Assembly: GCF_004114995.1 (NCBI RefSeq)
Contig: NZ_SDJP01000011.1
Span: 19,598-83,597 of the forward strand
Direction of reading: 5' to 3'
Length of the DNA: 64,000 nucleotides
DNA from: Halorubrum amylolyticum
GTDB lineage: Archaea > Halobacteriota > Halobacteria > Halobacteriales > Haloferacaceae
Below, one piece after another: positions 17,260 to 27,263 of the stretch. Position 1 is the stretch's first letter. The number at the start of each line of letters is the position of its first letter. Both the position numbers and the translations under genes were made by a program. The notes below the pieces were generated by a model that saw only the letters and a program-made list of their open reading frames with translations, did not search any database and was not told the DNA's origin.

Positions 17260-19035
17260 ATGAGCAAAGCAGAATCCACGGAGACCACCACGGAACACGG
17301 TGTCATCCAGAGCGTGAGCGGTCCGGTCGTGAGCGCCCGCGACCTCGACGCCCGCATGAACGACGTCGTCTACGTCGGCGACGAAGGCCTCATGGGGGAA
17401 GTGATCGAGATCGAAGGCGACATCACGACCGTTCAGGTGTACGAGGAGACCTCCGGGGTCGCCCCCGGCGAGCCCGTCGAGAACACGGGCGAGCCGCTGT
17501 CGGTCGACCTTGGTCCGGGCATGCTGGACGCCATCTACGACGGCGTCCAGCGTCCCCTGGACGTGCTGGAGGGCAAGATGGGCAGTCCGTACCTCGACCG
17601 CGGGGTCGACGCGCCCGGCATCGACCTCGAGAAGGAGTGGGAGTTCGAACCCGCCGTCGAGGTCGGCGACGAGGTCGGCCGCGGCGACGTGGTCGGCGTC
17701 GTCGAGGAGACGGTCACCATCGACCACAAGGTGATGGTGCCGCCGGACGCCTTAGAGGAGGGCGAGACCACCGAGGTCACCGCCGTCGAGTCGGGCTCGT
17801 TCGACGTCACCGAGACGGTGGCCGAGCTCGCCAACGGGACGGACGTCTCGATGCACCAGGAGTGGCCCGTCCGCGAGGCGCGCCCCTCCGCGAACAAGAA
17901 GACGCCCCGGACGCCGCTGGTGTCCGGCCAGCGCATCCTCGACGGGCTGTTCCCCATCGCGAAGGGCGGGACGGCCGCGATTCCGGGGCCGTTCGGCTCC
18001 GGGAAGACGGTCACCCAGCACCAGCTCGCGAAGTACGCCGACGCGGACATCATCGTCTACGTCGGCTGCGGCGAGCGCGGCAACGAGATGACCGAGGTCA
18101 TCGAGGACTTCCCCGAGCTTGAGGACCCGGCCAACGGCAACCCGCTGATGGCCCGGACCTCGCTCATCGCCAACACCTCGAACATGCCCGTCGCGGCGCG
18201 TGAGTCCTGTATCTACACGGGGATCACGATCGCCGAGTACTACCGCGACATGGGGTACGACGTGGCGCTGATGGCCGACTCCACCTCGCGGTGGGCGGAG
18301 GCCATGCGCGAGATCTCCTCCCGGCTGGAGGAGATGCCCGGCGAGGAGGGGTACCCCGCGTACCTCGCCGCCCGGCTCGCGCAGTTCTACGAGCGCGCCG
18401 GCTACTTCGAGAACGTCAACGGGACGGAGGGGTCCGTCTCGGCGATCGGCGCGGTGTCGCCGCCCGGCGGCGACTTCTCCGAGCCGGTCACCCAGAACAC
18501 GCTGCGCATCGTGAAGACGTTCTGGGCGCTCGACGCGGACCTGGCGGAACGCCGCCACTTCCCGTCGATCAACTGGAACGAGTCGTACTCGCTGTACAAA
18601 GACCAGCTCGACCCGTGGTTCGAAGACGAGGTCGCCGACGACTGGGCCGAGAAGCGCCAGTGGGCGGTCGACGTGCTCGACGAGGAGACCGAGCTGCAGG
18701 AGATCGTCCAGCTCGTCGGGAAGGACGCCCTGCCCGACGACCAGCAGCTCACCCTGGAGGTCGCCCGCTACCTGCGCGAGGCGTACCTCCAGCAGAACGC
18801 GTTCCACCCGGTCGACACGTACTGTCCGCCGGAGAAGACGTACCTCATGCTGACGACGATCGAGACGTTCAACGACGAGGCGTTCGACGCCCTCGAAGCG
18901 GGCGTGCCCGTCGAGGAGATCATCGACACCGAGGCCGCCCCCCGGATCAACCGGATCGGCGTCCAGGAGGACTACGAGGAGTACGTCGAGGAGCTCAAAG
19001 CGGAGATCACCGAGGAACTCCGGAGCCTCTACTAA
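17260..19035 (+). CDS. atpA: A-type ATP synthase catalytic subunit A
   Basis: A 591-aa catalytic nucleotide-binding subunit that makes ATP at its interface with subunit B. The Walker A loop GPFGSGKT lies at 243-250, followed by [11 protein letters not shown] with the catalytic Glu. Walker B is in [15 protein letters not shown]. The A-subunit-specific non-homologous insert is at about 115-205. There is no intein interrupting the P-loop. The length is typical and the start [14 protein letters not shown] is haloarchaeal in style. Confidence 0.96.
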   Translation: MSKAESTETTTEHGVIQSVSGPVVSARDLDARMNDVVYVGDEGLMGEVIEIEGDITTVQVYEETSGVAPGEPVENTGEPLSVDLGPGMLDAIYDGVQRPLDVLEGKMGSPYLDRGVDAPGIDLEKEWEFEPAVEVGDEVGRGDVVGVVEETVTIDHKVMVPPDALEEGETTEVTAVESGSFDVTETVAELANGTDVSMHQEWPVREARPSANKKTPRTPLVSGQRILDGLFPIAKGGTAAIPGPFGSGKTVTQHQLAKYADADIIVYVGCGERGNEMTEVIEDFPELEDPANGNPLMARTSLIANTSNMPVAARESCIYTGITIAEYYRDMGYDVALMADSTSRWAEAMREISSRLEEMPGEEGYPAYLAARLAQFYERAGYFENVNGTEGSVSAIGAVSPPGGDFSEPVTQNTLRIVKTFWALDADLAERRHFPSINWNESYSLYKDQLDPWFEDEVADDWAEKRQWAVDVLDEETELQEIVQLVGKDALPDDQQLTLEVARYLREAYLQQNAFHPVDTYCPPEKTYLMLTTIETFNDEAFDALEAGVPVEEIIDTEAAPRINRIGVQEDYEEYVEELKAEITEELRSLY

Positions 19036-19036
19036 C

Positions 19037-20458
19037 ATGAAAGAGTATCAGACCATCACCGAGATCAGCGGCCCCCTCGTGTACGCCGAGGTCGACGAGT
19101 CGATCGGCTATGACGAGATCGTCGAGATCGAGACGGCACAGGGCGAGACGCTGCGCGGACAGGTGCTCGAATCCTCGGAGGGCGTCGTCGCCATCCAGGT
19201 GTTCGAGGGCACCTCCGGTATCGACCAGAACGCGTCCGTCCGGTTCCTGGGCGAGACGATGAAGATGCCCGTCACCGAGGACCTGCTCGGGCGGGTCCTC
19301 GACGGCTCCGGCCGCCCGATCGACGACGGTCCGGAGATCGTCCCCGAGGAGCGACAGGACATCGTCGGCGCGGCGATCAACCCGTACTCTCGGGAGTACC
19401 CCGAGGAGTTCATCGAGACGGGCGTCTCGGCCATCGACGGGATGAACACGCTCGTCCGCGGCCAGAAGCTCCCGATCTTCTCCAGCTCCGGCCAGCCGCA
19501 CAGCGAACTGGCGATGCAGATCGCCCGGCAGGCCAGCGTGCCCGAAGAGGAGGAGGGCGACGACGAGGAGAGCTCCGAGTTCGCCGTCATCTTCGGCGCG
19601 ATGGGGATCACCCAGGAGGAGGCCAACGAGTTCATGGAGGACTTCGAGCGCACCGGCGCCTTGGAGCGCTCCGTCGTCTTCATGAACCTCGCGGACGACC
19701 CCGCCGTCGAGCGGACGGTCACCCCGCGGATGGTGCTCACCACGGCCGAGTACCTCGCCTTCGAGAAGGACTACCACGTCCTCGTCATCCTGACGGACAT
19801 GACCAACTACTGCGAGGCGCTCCGCGAGATCGGGGCGGCCCGCGAGGAGGTCCCGGGGCGACGCGGCTACCCCGGATACATGTACACCGACCTGGCGCAG
19901 CTGTACGAGCGCGCCGGGCGGATTCAGGGCCGTGAGGGGTCGGTCACCCAGATCCCGATCCTCACGATGCCGGGCGACGACGACACCCACCCGATCCCGG
20001 ACCTGACCGGGTACATCACGGAGGGGCAGATCTACGTCGACCCCGACCTCAACAGTCAGGGGCTCCAGCCCCCGATCAACGTCCTCCCCAGCCTGTCGCG
20101 GCTGATGGACGACGGGATCGGCGAGGGGCTCACCCGCGAGGACCACGCCGACGTGAAAGACCAGATGTTCGCGGCGTACGCGGAGGGCGAGGACCTGCGC
20201 GACCTCGTGAACATCGTCGGTCGCGAGGCGCTCTCGGAGCTCGACAACAAGTACCTCGACTTCGCGGACGCGTTCGAGTCGGAGTTCGTCGACCAGGGCT
20301 TCGACCAGAACCGCGGCATCGAGGAGACGCTGGAGATCGGCTGGGACCTGCTCTCGATGCTCCCGAAGGACGCCCTCAACCGGATCGACGAGGAGTTCAT
20401 CGAGGAGTACTACCGCGAGGAGGACTCCGAGCGCGAAGTCGTCGAAGCGGCCGACTAA
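19037..20458 (+). CDS. atpB: A-type ATP synthase subunit B
   Basis: A 473-aa non-catalytic nucleotide-binding subunit that alternates with A in the A3B3 head. It starts [19 protein letters not shown]. It lacks a true P-loop and has the B-type replacement [19 protein letters not shown]. It also has [15 protein letters not shown] and the block [22 protein letters not shown] at the end. It is separated from atpA by one base and ends the main operon; a pyrimidine-rich stretch follows. Confidence 0.95.
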   Translation: MKEYQTITEISGPLVYAEVDESIGYDEIVEIETAQGETLRGQVLESSEGVVAIQVFEGTSGIDQNASVRFLGETMKMPVTEDLLGRVLDGSGRPIDDGPEIVPEERQDIVGAAINPYSREYPEEFIETGVSAIDGMNTLVRGQKLPIFSSSGQPHSELAMQIARQASVPEEEEGDDEESSEFAVIFGAMGITQEEANEFMEDFERTGALERSVVFMNLADDPAVERTVTPRMVLTTAEYLAFEKDYHVLVILTDMTNYCEALREIGAAREEVPGRRGYPGYMYTDLAQLYERAGRIQGREGSVTQIPILTMPGDDDTHPIPDLTGYITEGQIYVDPDLNSQGLQPPINVLPSLSRLMDDGIGEGLTREDHADVKDQMFAAYAEGEDLRDLVNIVGREALSELDNKYLDFADAFESEFVDQGFDQNRGIEETLEIGWDLLSMLPKDALNRIDEEFIEEYYREEDSEREVVEAAD

Positions 20459-20548
20459 GCCGGCTTCTCTCTACTCTTTCGCGCCCGATTCCGCCGAGCG
20501 GCCGCGCCGGACGCCGCGTCGGCCGCTCCGTACCGCCCCACCTCGCCG

Positions 20549-21805
20549 TCACTCCTCGTCGAGGGGATCGTCGCCGTCGGCGAGATCGATCACGTTCTCG
20601 CGGCCGAGGCGGAGCTTCTCCACCTCGCCGTCGTCGGCCATCCGCGAGAGCACGCGCGAGGTCTTCGACTTCGACCAGCCGAACTCCTCGACCACGTCCG
20701 ACTGCTTCATCCGCCCGCCGCGCTCGCGGAGCGCGCGCCTGACTCGGTCCTCGTCCGTGAGGAGTTCGGGGTCGATCGCGTCGGGGTCGTCGTCCGAGCG
20801 GGTCTCGGCCGCGCTCGCGGAATCGCCCCGGTGGGTGCCGGCGGCCCCCGATCCGTCCGGCGCGCCGCCGTTCGATCCCGACGGGGAGGGGTCCGGTCCG
20901 GCTCCCCCGTGATCGGCCCCGCCGTCGTCGCCGGCCGCGGAACCGCCGCTCCCGTCGCCGGCCGCGGAACCGCCGCTCCCGTCGCCGAGACCGAATCGAC
21001 CGGTCCGCACGGCGTAGCCGGCGAGCCCGACCGCCGCGACGAGGACGAGGACGCCGAGCGCGGCGAGGAGGGCGGCGTTTTCGGCGCCGCCCGAGTCGGA
21101 ACCGGCGCTCGCGCCGTCCCCGTCGTCACCGCTCCCCCCGCCGGCGGTCGCCGCCGACACGGCGCGGACGCGCGGCCGGCCGTCGTCGAAGTCCTCGCGG
21201 CCGCGCCACTCGACGTCGCCGTCGCCGGCGTCGTCGGGATCGGGGTCGGTGGACTCGACGACGTACCCATCCGGCGCCGAAACGGCCAGCGCGTCGTCCT
21301 CGCTGATGAAGAATCCCCCGGCGAAGACGTCGCCGGCGACGACCGCGTCGCCGTCGACCGCGGCGAAGCCGGTCCACGTGAACCGGAAGCTGACGACGCC
21401 CCAGCGGCGGGGAACCTCTTGGATCCCGGTCTCGGCCTCGAAGTCGGTCGCGCGCATCTCGCGGTCGGACGAATCGTTTGCGGCCGAGACGACGCCGGAC
21501 ATCCGCTCGGCGAACGGGTCGAGGTAGCGGCTCGTGTTGGATCGGAACCGCTCTTGGAACCGCTCGTACTCCGCGACGTCGGAGTCGTTTTCGAGGCGGG
21601 TTCGGAGGGTGACCTCCCACGTCGCCGAGCCGTCGGCGGCCAGATCGATCCGGGTGAGCGTGTTGTCCGGGGCGGGCTGGTCGTCGGTCTGCGGGACGAC
21701 GACGGTCTGTGCGCTCGCTGCACCGCCGAGCGCGACGGCCGCCAGACAGCAGACGGCGACGAGGAGGACGAGGACCGCACGCGGGGTCCGATCGCTCGGT
21801 CGCAT
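20549..21805 (-). CDS. membrane-anchored helix-turn-helix protein
   Basis: A 418-aa protein. Residues 1-31 are a signal-like hydrophobic segment ending ASAQ. An extracytoplasmic domain (about 35-215) follows with TRIDLAADGSATWEVTLRTRL and RRWGVVSFRFTWTGFA. A single membrane helix (about 250-272) and a Gly/Ser/Asp linker lead to a C-terminal winged helix (about 355-415: [20 protein letters not shown], then WSKSKTSRVLSRMADDGEVEKL). This layout suggests a membrane sensor with an intracellular DNA-binding domain. It is divergent from the Asp-rich secreted protein, with TATA-like elements on both sides. No partner is known. Confidence 0.75.
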   Translation of the reverse strand: MRPSDRTPRAVLVLLVAVCCLAAVALGGAASAQTVVVPQTDDQPAPDNTLTRIDLAADGSATWEVTLRTRLENDSDVAEYERFQERFRSNTSRYLDPFAERMSGVVSAANDSSDREMRATDFEAETGIQEVPRRWGVVSFRFTWTGFAAVDGDAVVAGDVFAGGFFISEDDALAVSAPDGYVVESTDPDPDDAGDGDVEWRGREDFDDGRPRVRAVSAATAGGGSGDDGDGASAGSDSGGAENAALLAALGVLVLVAAVGLAGYAVRTGRFGLGDGSGGSAAGDGSGGSAAGDDGGADHGGAGPDPSPSGSNGGAPDGSGAAGTHRGDSASAAETRSDDDPDAIDPELLTDEDRVRRALRERGGRMKQSDVVEEFGWSKSKTSRVLSRMADDGEVEKLRLGRENVIDLADGDDPLDEE

Positions 21806-21952
21806 CGGACGGGCATACTCCGCCGTTCGGGTTAAAAGCCACAGATCGTCGCCGTCGCCGCGGCCCCGCGATCTCTGCGGTTCGTCGGCGCGCTCCGTCG
21901 GTCCCCGTGCAACGCGGCGAAACTGGGCGAAACGGTGCGAGACGAACGACGC

Positions 21953-21960
21953 GATATATG
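21953..21960 (+). promoter_or_regulatory. TATA box of Asp-rich secreted protein gene
   Basis: GATATATG lies about 30 nt before the ATG at 21987. The opposite-strand gene has a TATA-like TTTTAAC (plus-strand GTTAAAA) near 21829-21836, about 25 nt before its own start, so the two genes share a divergent control region. Confidence 0.5.
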
Positions 21961-21986
21961 TGTCCGGCGTGCCACGACACTCGACG

Positions 21987-23975
21987 ATGAAGGGCACACG
22001 GCTCCTGACCGCGCTGGTGGCGCTGGGGCTCGTCGTCGGATCGGTCCCCGGCGGCGCGCTGGCCGGGGGAGTCGGGTCCGGCGCCGCGCCGACGGTCGGC
22101 GGGGACGACGCTGCGACCGACCGGATCGGCGTGGCGCCGACCCCGCCGACGCAGGCTGACGGCGGAGGGACCTCGGGCGGAAGCGGGACCGGTGAGACCG
22201 ACGGAACGAACGCGAGCGACGGTAACGCGTCGCGCGCGGCGGTCGGCCAACAGCTCGCGACGGTCATCGCCGTCACCGACGACGAGGTGAGCGGCGGCGT
22301 CGAGGCGTCGTCGCTCGCGGCCGCGCTGGAGAACGGCAGCGAGTCGGAGCGAGCCGCGGTGCTCGCCGATCGGGCGGCGGCCCTCCGCGAGCGGGCCGAC
22401 GCGGTCGTCGCCGACCAGCGCGAGGCGCGCGAGGCGTACGAGGCGGGGGCCCTCACCCGCGACGAGTTCGCCCGGCGGCTCGCGGTGATCTCCGGGCGGG
22501 CGGGAACCGTCGCCAGCGGCTTCGAGCGCCTCGACGACCGCGCCGAGGGGGTCTCCGCGCTGGAGCTGCGCGCCGCCGGCTACGACCGGGACGCAAACGA
22601 GGAGGCGCGCGACCGGCTCGACCGCGTCACCGGGTCCGGGGCGAGCGCGCTGCTCGCGCAGTACACCGGCGAGCGCTCCGGCGAGTACTCGATCGACGTC
22701 GACGGCGGCGTCTCGATCGAAGCCGAGAGCGACGACGGGGGGCGCTCCCGCGAGTTCGAGCGCGACCGGTCCGGAAACGGGACGTTCCGGGTGAGCCAGA
22801 GCGAGGCGCTGTCGGCCGCGAGGGAGCCGCTCTCGAACGAGAGCGACGGCGAGTGGACGCTCCGCTCCGTCGACCGCGACGACGACGGCTACTACGGGTT
22901 CGAGTTCGCCTTCTACGGGCCCGCGGCGACCGGCGAAGCCGAGGTGAGCGTCGACGGGGAAACCGGCGCGGTCTTCGAGTTCGAGGAGGAGATCGAACCG
23001 CGAGGGGAGGGTGGCTCCGAAGGCGACACCGGCGAGACGCCGCTGTCGATCGCGATCGTCGACGGCACCGCCGACGCCGGCGGGACGGTCTCTCTCCGCG
23101 TCACCGCCGCCGGCGCTCCCGTCGAGGGCGCGACGGTCGCGGTCGGCGACCGCGACGCCGGGACGACCGACGGCGACGGGCGGATCGCGGTGCGGCTGCC
23201 CGACGAGGACGAGGTCGACATCGAGGTCGAGGGGGACGGACGCGAGGGCGAACTGGGGCTCGCGCTTCGGTCTGCGTCGCCCGGGGAGGCCGAGGACGAG
23301 ATGATCCGCGAGCGACTCGACGTGACCGGCACCGTCGACGACGGGACGGTCTCGGTCTCCGTGACGTACGACGGCGAGGGCGTCGCCGGCGTCGCGGTCA
23401 CCGCCGCCGGCGAGCCGGTCGGCACGACCGACGGGGACGGGAGCCTCTCGTTCGACGCCGTCGGGACCGGTGACGGCGGGCTGGAGGTCGGTCTCACGAA
23501 GGGGGGCTTCGAGGCCGAAATCGAGTTCGAGGTCGGCGACGACGGCGCGCTCGCGCCGGACGACATCGACATCGACGGCCGCGACGCGGACGGTGACGAC
23601 GGCTCCGACGCGCCGGAGGACAGCGGTGAAGACGACCGGAATGACGAGGACGACTCCGACGATCCCAATGATCCGGACGATCCGGATGATTCGGACGATC
23701 CTGACGATCCTGATGACTCCGACGATCCTGACGATCCTGATGACTCCGACGATCCTGACGACTCCGACGATCCCGACGACCCCGACGATCCTGGCGATTC
23801 TGATGATCCGAACGATCCGGATGACTCCGACGACTCCGACGATCCCAATGATCCGGATGATCCGGATGATTCGGACGATCCTGACGACCCTGATGACTCC
23901 GACGACCCTGATGATTCGGATGACCCAGACGACTCCGACGACCCAGACGATCCAGACGATCCCGACGACAACTGA
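21987..23975 (+). CDS. secreted protein with Asp-rich repeat tail
   Basis: A 662-aa protein. A Sec-type signal peptide (1-26, ending GGALAGG) precedes a helical Ala/Arg/Glu region (about 80-190). A PepSY-like segment follows (about 265-345: SQSEALSAAREPLS, then GFEFAFYGPAATGEAEVSVD). Two beta-sandwich repeats come next (about 350-530) of the carboxypeptidase-regulatory or Ig-like kind (GTVSLRVTAAGAPVEGATVA, GVAGVAVTAAGEPVGTTDGD). The last ~110 residues are almost only Asp, Pro and Ser in DPDDSDDP repeats. It looks extracellular and could bind divalent cations, but that is inference. It sits between atpB and atpD. Confidence 0.75.
   Translation: MKGTRLLTALVALGLVVGSVPGGALAGGVGSGAAPTVGGDDAATDRIGVAPTPPTQADGGGTSGGSGTGETDGTNASDGNASRAAVGQQLATVIAVTDDEVSGGVEASSLAAALENGSESERAAVLADRAAALRERADAVVADQREAREAYEAGALTRDEFARRLAVISGRAGTVASGFERLDDRAEGVSALELRAAGYDRDANEEARDRLDRVTGSGASALLAQYTGERSGEYSIDVDGGVSIEAESDDGGRSREFERDRSGNGTFRVSQSEALSAAREPLSNESDGEWTLRSVDRDDDGYYGFEFAFYGPAATGEAEVSVDGETGAVFEFEEEIEPRGEGGSEGDTGETPLSIAIVDGTADAGGTVSLRVTAAGAPVEGATVAVGDRDAGTTDGDGRIAVRLPDEDEVDIEVEGDGREGELGLALRSASPGEAEDEMIRERLDVTGTVDDGTVSVSVTYDGEGVAGVAVTAAGEPVGTTDGDGSLSFDAVGTGDGGLEVGLTKGGFEAEIEFEVGDDGALAPDDIDIDGRDADGDDGSDAPEDSGEDDRNDEDDSDDPNDPDDPDDSDDPDDPDDSDDPDDPDDSDDPDDSDDPDDPDDPGDSDDPNDPDDSDDSDDPNDPDDPDDSDDPDDPDDSDDPDDSDDPDDSDDPDDPDDPDDN
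23650..23972. repeat. Asp-rich coding minisatellite
   Basis: Dozens of imperfect copies of a 9-18 bp unit built from GAT/GAC, CCT/CCC and TCC/TCG codons, encoding the DPDDSDDP tail. Synonymous codons are mixed (GATCC, GACCC, GATTC), so the array is not a recent perfect expansion; the protein pattern is conserved over the DNA. Confidence 0.9.
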
Positions 23976-24190
23976 CGGGGCCACGAATCCGGAGCTCCGA
24001 CCCCGTACGCCGCACGGGTCCCATTGGGTGGCGGCCGGCTTCTGACCGCGCCGCTCCGCCGGACCCGAGGAACCGATCGCCACCCCGCCGCGAGTCGGCC
24101 GGAGCCCGGAGTTCTCCGGCCCGGCGGACGCGATCGGGCCGTCGCTGTCAGCGGCACGCGGTCCCGGTTCCGGTCCGTCTTTCCGCGTCT

Positions 24191-24239
24191 CGCGTACGGG
24201 CTCGTACGCGCCGACACGGCGCGACTGAAAAGAATTATC
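24191..24239 (+). promoter_or_regulatory. palindrome and TATA-like element before atpD
   Basis: The gap 23976-24269 holds no gene that I can support. It contains a perfect 8-bp inverted repeat, CGCGTACG-N4-CGTACGCG (24191-24210), followed by an A-rich TATA-like AAGAATTATC (24230-24239), about 35 nt before the atpD start. This suggests atpD has its own promoter, possibly with an operator. Confidence 0.4.
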
Positions 24240-24269
24240 CGCCTCGGAGCGGAACCGTTCCCCAACAAG

Positions 24270-24968
24270 ATGGCCAAGGACGTCAAACCGACGCGGAAGA
24301 ACCTGATGGCGATCGAGGACCGCATCGAGCTCTCCGAGCGCGGTCACGACACGCTCGAACAGAAGCGTGACGGCCTCATCATGGAGTTCATGGACATCCT
24401 CGATCAGGCGCAGGACGTCCGCTCGGACGTGTCCGAGAACTACGAGGCGGCCCAGCGCAAGATCGACATGGCCCGCGCGATGGAGGGCGACGTCGCCGTT
24501 CGCGGCGCGGCCGCGGCGCTGAAAGAGCACCCCGAGATCACGACCCAGTCGAAGAACATCATGGGCGTCGTGGTCCCGCAGATCGAGTCCTCGAAGGTGC
24601 GGAAGAGCCTCGACGAGCGGGGGTACGGGCTGCTCGGCTCCTCGGCGCGAATCGACGAGGCCGCGGACGCCTACGAGGAGCTGTTGGAGAAGGTCATCCT
24701 CGCCGCCGAGGTCGAGACGGCGATGAAGAAGATGCTCACGGAGATCGAGACCACCAAGCGCCGCGTGAACGCCTTGGAGTTCACCCTCCTGCCCCGCCTG
24801 TACGAGAACCAGGAGTACATCGAGCAGAAGCTCGAAGAGCAGGAGCGCGAGGAGATCTTCCGGCTGAAGAAGATCAAGGCCAAGAAAGAGGAGGAAGAAA
24901 AGGAGGAAGCCGCCGAGGCCGCCGAGGACGCCGCGGCCGAGACCGAAGAGCCGGAGCCCGCGGACTGA
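24270..24968 (+). CDS. atpD: A-type ATP synthase subunit D
   Basis: A 232-aa central-rotor shaft subunit, a long antiparallel coiled coil. Start [21 protein letters not shown] and the C-terminal block [17 protein letters not shown], then [18 protein letters not shown], are family signatures. The last 30 residues are a Lys/Glu then Ala/Glu tail common in haloarchaea. It is separated from atpB by about 3.8 kb carrying two non-ATPase genes, and must be transcribed separately or by long read-through. Confidence 0.94.
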   Translation: MAKDVKPTRKNLMAIEDRIELSERGHDTLEQKRDGLIMEFMDILDQAQDVRSDVSENYEAAQRKIDMARAMEGDVAVRGAAAALKEHPEITTQSKNIMGVVVPQIESSKVRKSLDERGYGLLGSSARIDEAADAYEELLEKVILAAEVETAMKKMLTEIETTKRRVNALEFTLLPRLYENQEYIEQKLEEQEREEIFRLKKIKAKKEEEEKEEAAEAAEDAAAETEEPEPAD

Positions 24969-25012
24969 CACCGGCGAACCGACCCGTTCTCACGCCTTTC
25001 TCTCTCGTTTCG

Positions 25013-25408
25013 ATGTCCTGTCCCCACTGTGACGCCGCCGTCGTCGCGTTCGCGGTTCCGCCCGCGCTCCGCGGCCACGCGCCCGACTCCCCGACCGCGA
25101 TCTGCACCCGTTGTCTCCGGACGGTTCCGGCGGCCGAGGCCGCGACTGACGGACCGTCCGCCGCCGACACAGATCCGGACTTCTCCGCCGTCGACCCCGC
25201 GTTCCCCGCCGGCGAGGCCGGCGTCGCCCTCGCGCTCGCCTGCGGCCAGTTGGAGTCGCTCGCGCTCAATCGGGCGTCGATCGAGGCGCTCGTCGAACAC
25301 GCGGAGCGGTCGGGAGCGGACGCCTTCGCCTTCTTCGAGCGACTCGACGCGGCCGACGCCGCGTTCGACCTCGAACGACGACGGTCGGCGCTGCTCGACA
25401 TGCTGTAG
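25013..25408 (+). CDS. DUF6276-like zinc-finger protein
   Basis: A 131-aa protein. The N-terminal half has CPHC (3-6) and CTRC (about 35-38), which could bind one zinc. A helical C-terminal half follows (LALACGQLESLALNRASIEALVEH, with ADAFAFFERLDA). I link it to the haloarchaeal family DUF6276 from memory. It is 44 bp after atpD, in the same direction, and could be co-transcribed. Function unknown. Confidence 0.65.
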   Translation: MSCPHCDAAVVAFAVPPALRGHAPDSPTAICTRCLRTVPAAEAATDGPSAADTDPDFSAVDPAFPAGEAGVALALACGQLESLALNRASIEALVEHAERSGADAFAFFERLDAADAAFDLERRRSALLDML

Positions 25409-25449
25409 GCGGTTCGACGGGGTTCGGCTCCGCCGGCCGAGCGCTCTCC

Positions 25450-25833
25450 TCAGCCGTCGTCGTCGACGTCGATCCCGTCGGGGTCGTTCCACTCATCGCC
25501 TCCATCCGCTTCGCCCTCCGCTTCGCCCACGTCGTCCGCCTCGGTCCCGACCGGCCCGAGCCCCTTCTCCCCGCGCCGTCGCTCGTGGACGGCGAGGCCG
25601 GCCGTGCGCGCGTCACTTTCCGGCGCGTAGGGGTCCTCGGACGGGTCGTAGTCGCGCTCGCCGCGCTCGAACACGTACGCGAAGAAGCCGAACAGGGGAA
25701 CGAAAAGGCAGATGAGCGCCCATTTCCGCGGGTTCATCTCGTGGTTCGGTGCGTCGAGGTACGCGTAGGCGGCGAACGCGACGAGCCACGCGAGCGGAAC
25801 GCCGACGAGGATGACGGCGACGAGCGGCTGCAT
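25450..25833 (-). CDS. small membrane protein, PLDc_N-like
   Basis: A 127-aa protein with two membrane helices (about 3-25 and 38-57), then a charged acidic tail (about 60-127). The motif NPRKWALICLFVPLFGFFAYV resembles the two-helix domain called PLDc_N, found in small bacterial and archaeal membrane proteins. A TATA-like TTATAG on the minus strand (about 25853-25862) gives a suitable spacing. Role unknown. Confidence 0.6.
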   Translation of the reverse strand: MQPLVAVILVGVPLAWLVAFAAYAYLDAPNHEMNPRKWALICLFVPLFGFFAYVFERGERDYDPSEDPYAPESDARTAGLAVHERRRGEKGLGPVGTEADDVGEAEGEADGGDEWNDPDGIDVDDDG

Positions 25834-25969
25834 ACGCTCACTTCGACCTCGACGCTATAAGCGCACGGGGCGACGACGCCGCCGGGACCGGACCGCCCCC
25901 GACGGCGCGACCGATCGGACTCCGTTTCGCAACCGAGTCCTTTTGTGGGTCCCCGAGAACACGGCGGTC

Positions 25970-27232
25970 ATGTCCTCCGTCACGATCGCTGATATCGAGG
26001 CCGCCGCCGCCCGGCTCGAACCGGCGGCGATCGTCCAGCGCACGCCCGTCGAGCGCAGCCGATCGCTGAGCGAGCGGTGCGGCGCCGACGTGCGCCTGAA
26101 GATGGAACACCTCCAGCGCACCGGCTCGTTCAAGACGCGCGGCGCGTACAACGCGATCTCGCGGGCGATCGACGGGTCCGGGGAGGGGGAAGACGAGACC
26201 CCGATCGAACGCGTCGTGGCCGCGAGCGCGGGCAACCACGCGCAGGGGGTCGCGCTGGCGGCCTCCGGGGCGGGGATCGACGCGACGATCGTGATGCCGG
26301 AGTCGGCGCCGGCCGCGAAGATCGAGGCGACCCGCGCGTACGGCGCCGAGGTCGTCCTCCGCGGGAACGCCTTCCCCGAAGCGATGGCGCACGCGCAGAC
26401 GCTGGTCGACGACCCCGGGACGCGGTTCGTCCACGCGTTCGACGACCCGGACGTGGTCGCCGGACAGGGGACGCTCGGGCTGGAGGTGCTCGATCAGGTG
26501 CCCGACGCGGACACCGTGCTCGTCCCGGTGGGCGGCGGCGGGCTCGCGGGCGGGGTCGCCACCGCGGTCAAGGCGCGGTCGCCGGAGACGCGAGTCGTGG
26601 GGGTACAGACCGAGGGCGCCTCCACGCTCTCCGAGAGCCTCGCGGCCGGCGAACTCGTGGCGCGCGAGGAGCCGGACACCATCGCCGACGGGATCGCGAC
26701 CGGGGGGCTGAGCGAGCTCACCTTCGGCCTCCTGAAGGAACACCTCGACGACGTGGTCGTCGTGAGCGACGACGACGTGGCGAACGCCATCCTGCTGCTC
26801 TTAGAGCGCGCGAAGCAGATGGTCGAGGGCGCGGGCGCGACCGCCGCGGCCGCCCTCCTGAACGACGACGCGCTCGACGAACTCGATCTGGCCGGCGAGA
26901 CGGTCGTCCCGCTCCTCTGTGGCGGCAACATCGACGTGACGACGCTGAAGGAGGTGGTGACGCACGCCCTCGTGGAGCGCGACCAGCTGATCGAGCTCTC
27001 CGTCCGGATCGACGACACGCCCGGGACGATGGGCGAGATAGCCACCCTGATCGGCGGGGAGCGCGCGAACATCCGGACGGTGCGCCACGAGCGCAGCCGC
27101 CCGGACCTGCCGGTGGGCGACGCCGACCTCGTGTTCGAGGTGGAGACGAACGGCCCGGCCCACGTCGACCGCGTCCTGAGTGCGGTGCGCGAGGCGGGCT
27201 ACGAGGTGGCGTGGACGACGCAGGAGGGGTGA
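25970..27232 (+). CDS. ilvA: threonine ammonia-lyase with ACT domain
   Basis: A 420-aa fold-type II PLP enzyme that turns threonine into 2-oxobutanoate, the first step to isoleucine. The PLP lysine is K55 in RTGSFKTRGAYNA. The glycine-rich phosphate loop is VGGGGLAGG, and SAGNHAQGVA is the substrate-side motif. Residues about 330-420 form an ACT domain (LSVRIDDTPGTMGEIATLIG) as in the short catabolic/biosynthetic archaeal form, suggesting control by amino acids. The start at 25970 follows the family N-terminus. It shares a pathway with ilvE at 359-1288. Confidence 0.92.
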   Translation: MSSVTIADIEAAAARLEPAAIVQRTPVERSRSLSERCGADVRLKMEHLQRTGSFKTRGAYNAISRAIDGSGEGEDETPIERVVAASAGNHAQGVALAASGAGIDATIVMPESAPAAKIEATRAYGAEVVLRGNAFPEAMAHAQTLVDDPGTRFVHAFDDPDVVAGQGTLGLEVLDQVPDADTVLVPVGGGGLAGGVATAVKARSPETRVVGVQTEGASTLSESLAAGELVAREEPDTIADGIATGGLSELTFGLLKEHLDDVVVVSDDDVANAILLLLERAKQMVEGAGATAAAALLNDDALDELDLAGETVVPLLCGGNIDVTTLKEVVTHALVERDQLIELSVRIDDTPGTMGEIATLIGGERANIRTVRHERSRPDLPVGDADLVFEVETNGPAHVDRVLSAVREAGYEVAWTTQEG

Positions 27233-27248
27233 GAGGCGGGATCGTTGA

Positions 27249-27256
27249 TTTATAAA
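27249..27256 (+). promoter_or_regulatory. TATA-like box before repeat copy 1
   Basis: TTTATAAA lies 15 bp before the conserved start of the dispersed repeat. Copy 2 has TTTATAAG (33989-33996) 13 bp before the same point. The matched position hints that the repeats are transcribed. Confidence 0.4.
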
Positions 27257-27263
27257 CAGAACC

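Noticed and set aside
17879..18030. Intein in the atpA P-loop
   Set aside because: The Walker A region reads straight through as [16 protein letters not shown] with no insertion.
21126..24971. Very long open frame on the minus strand opposite the Asp-rich protein and atpD
   Set aside because: It is a GC-rich shadow: its Ile/Val/Arg repeat is simply the antisense of the Asp/Pro/Ser repeat, and real genes with family matches lie on the other strand.
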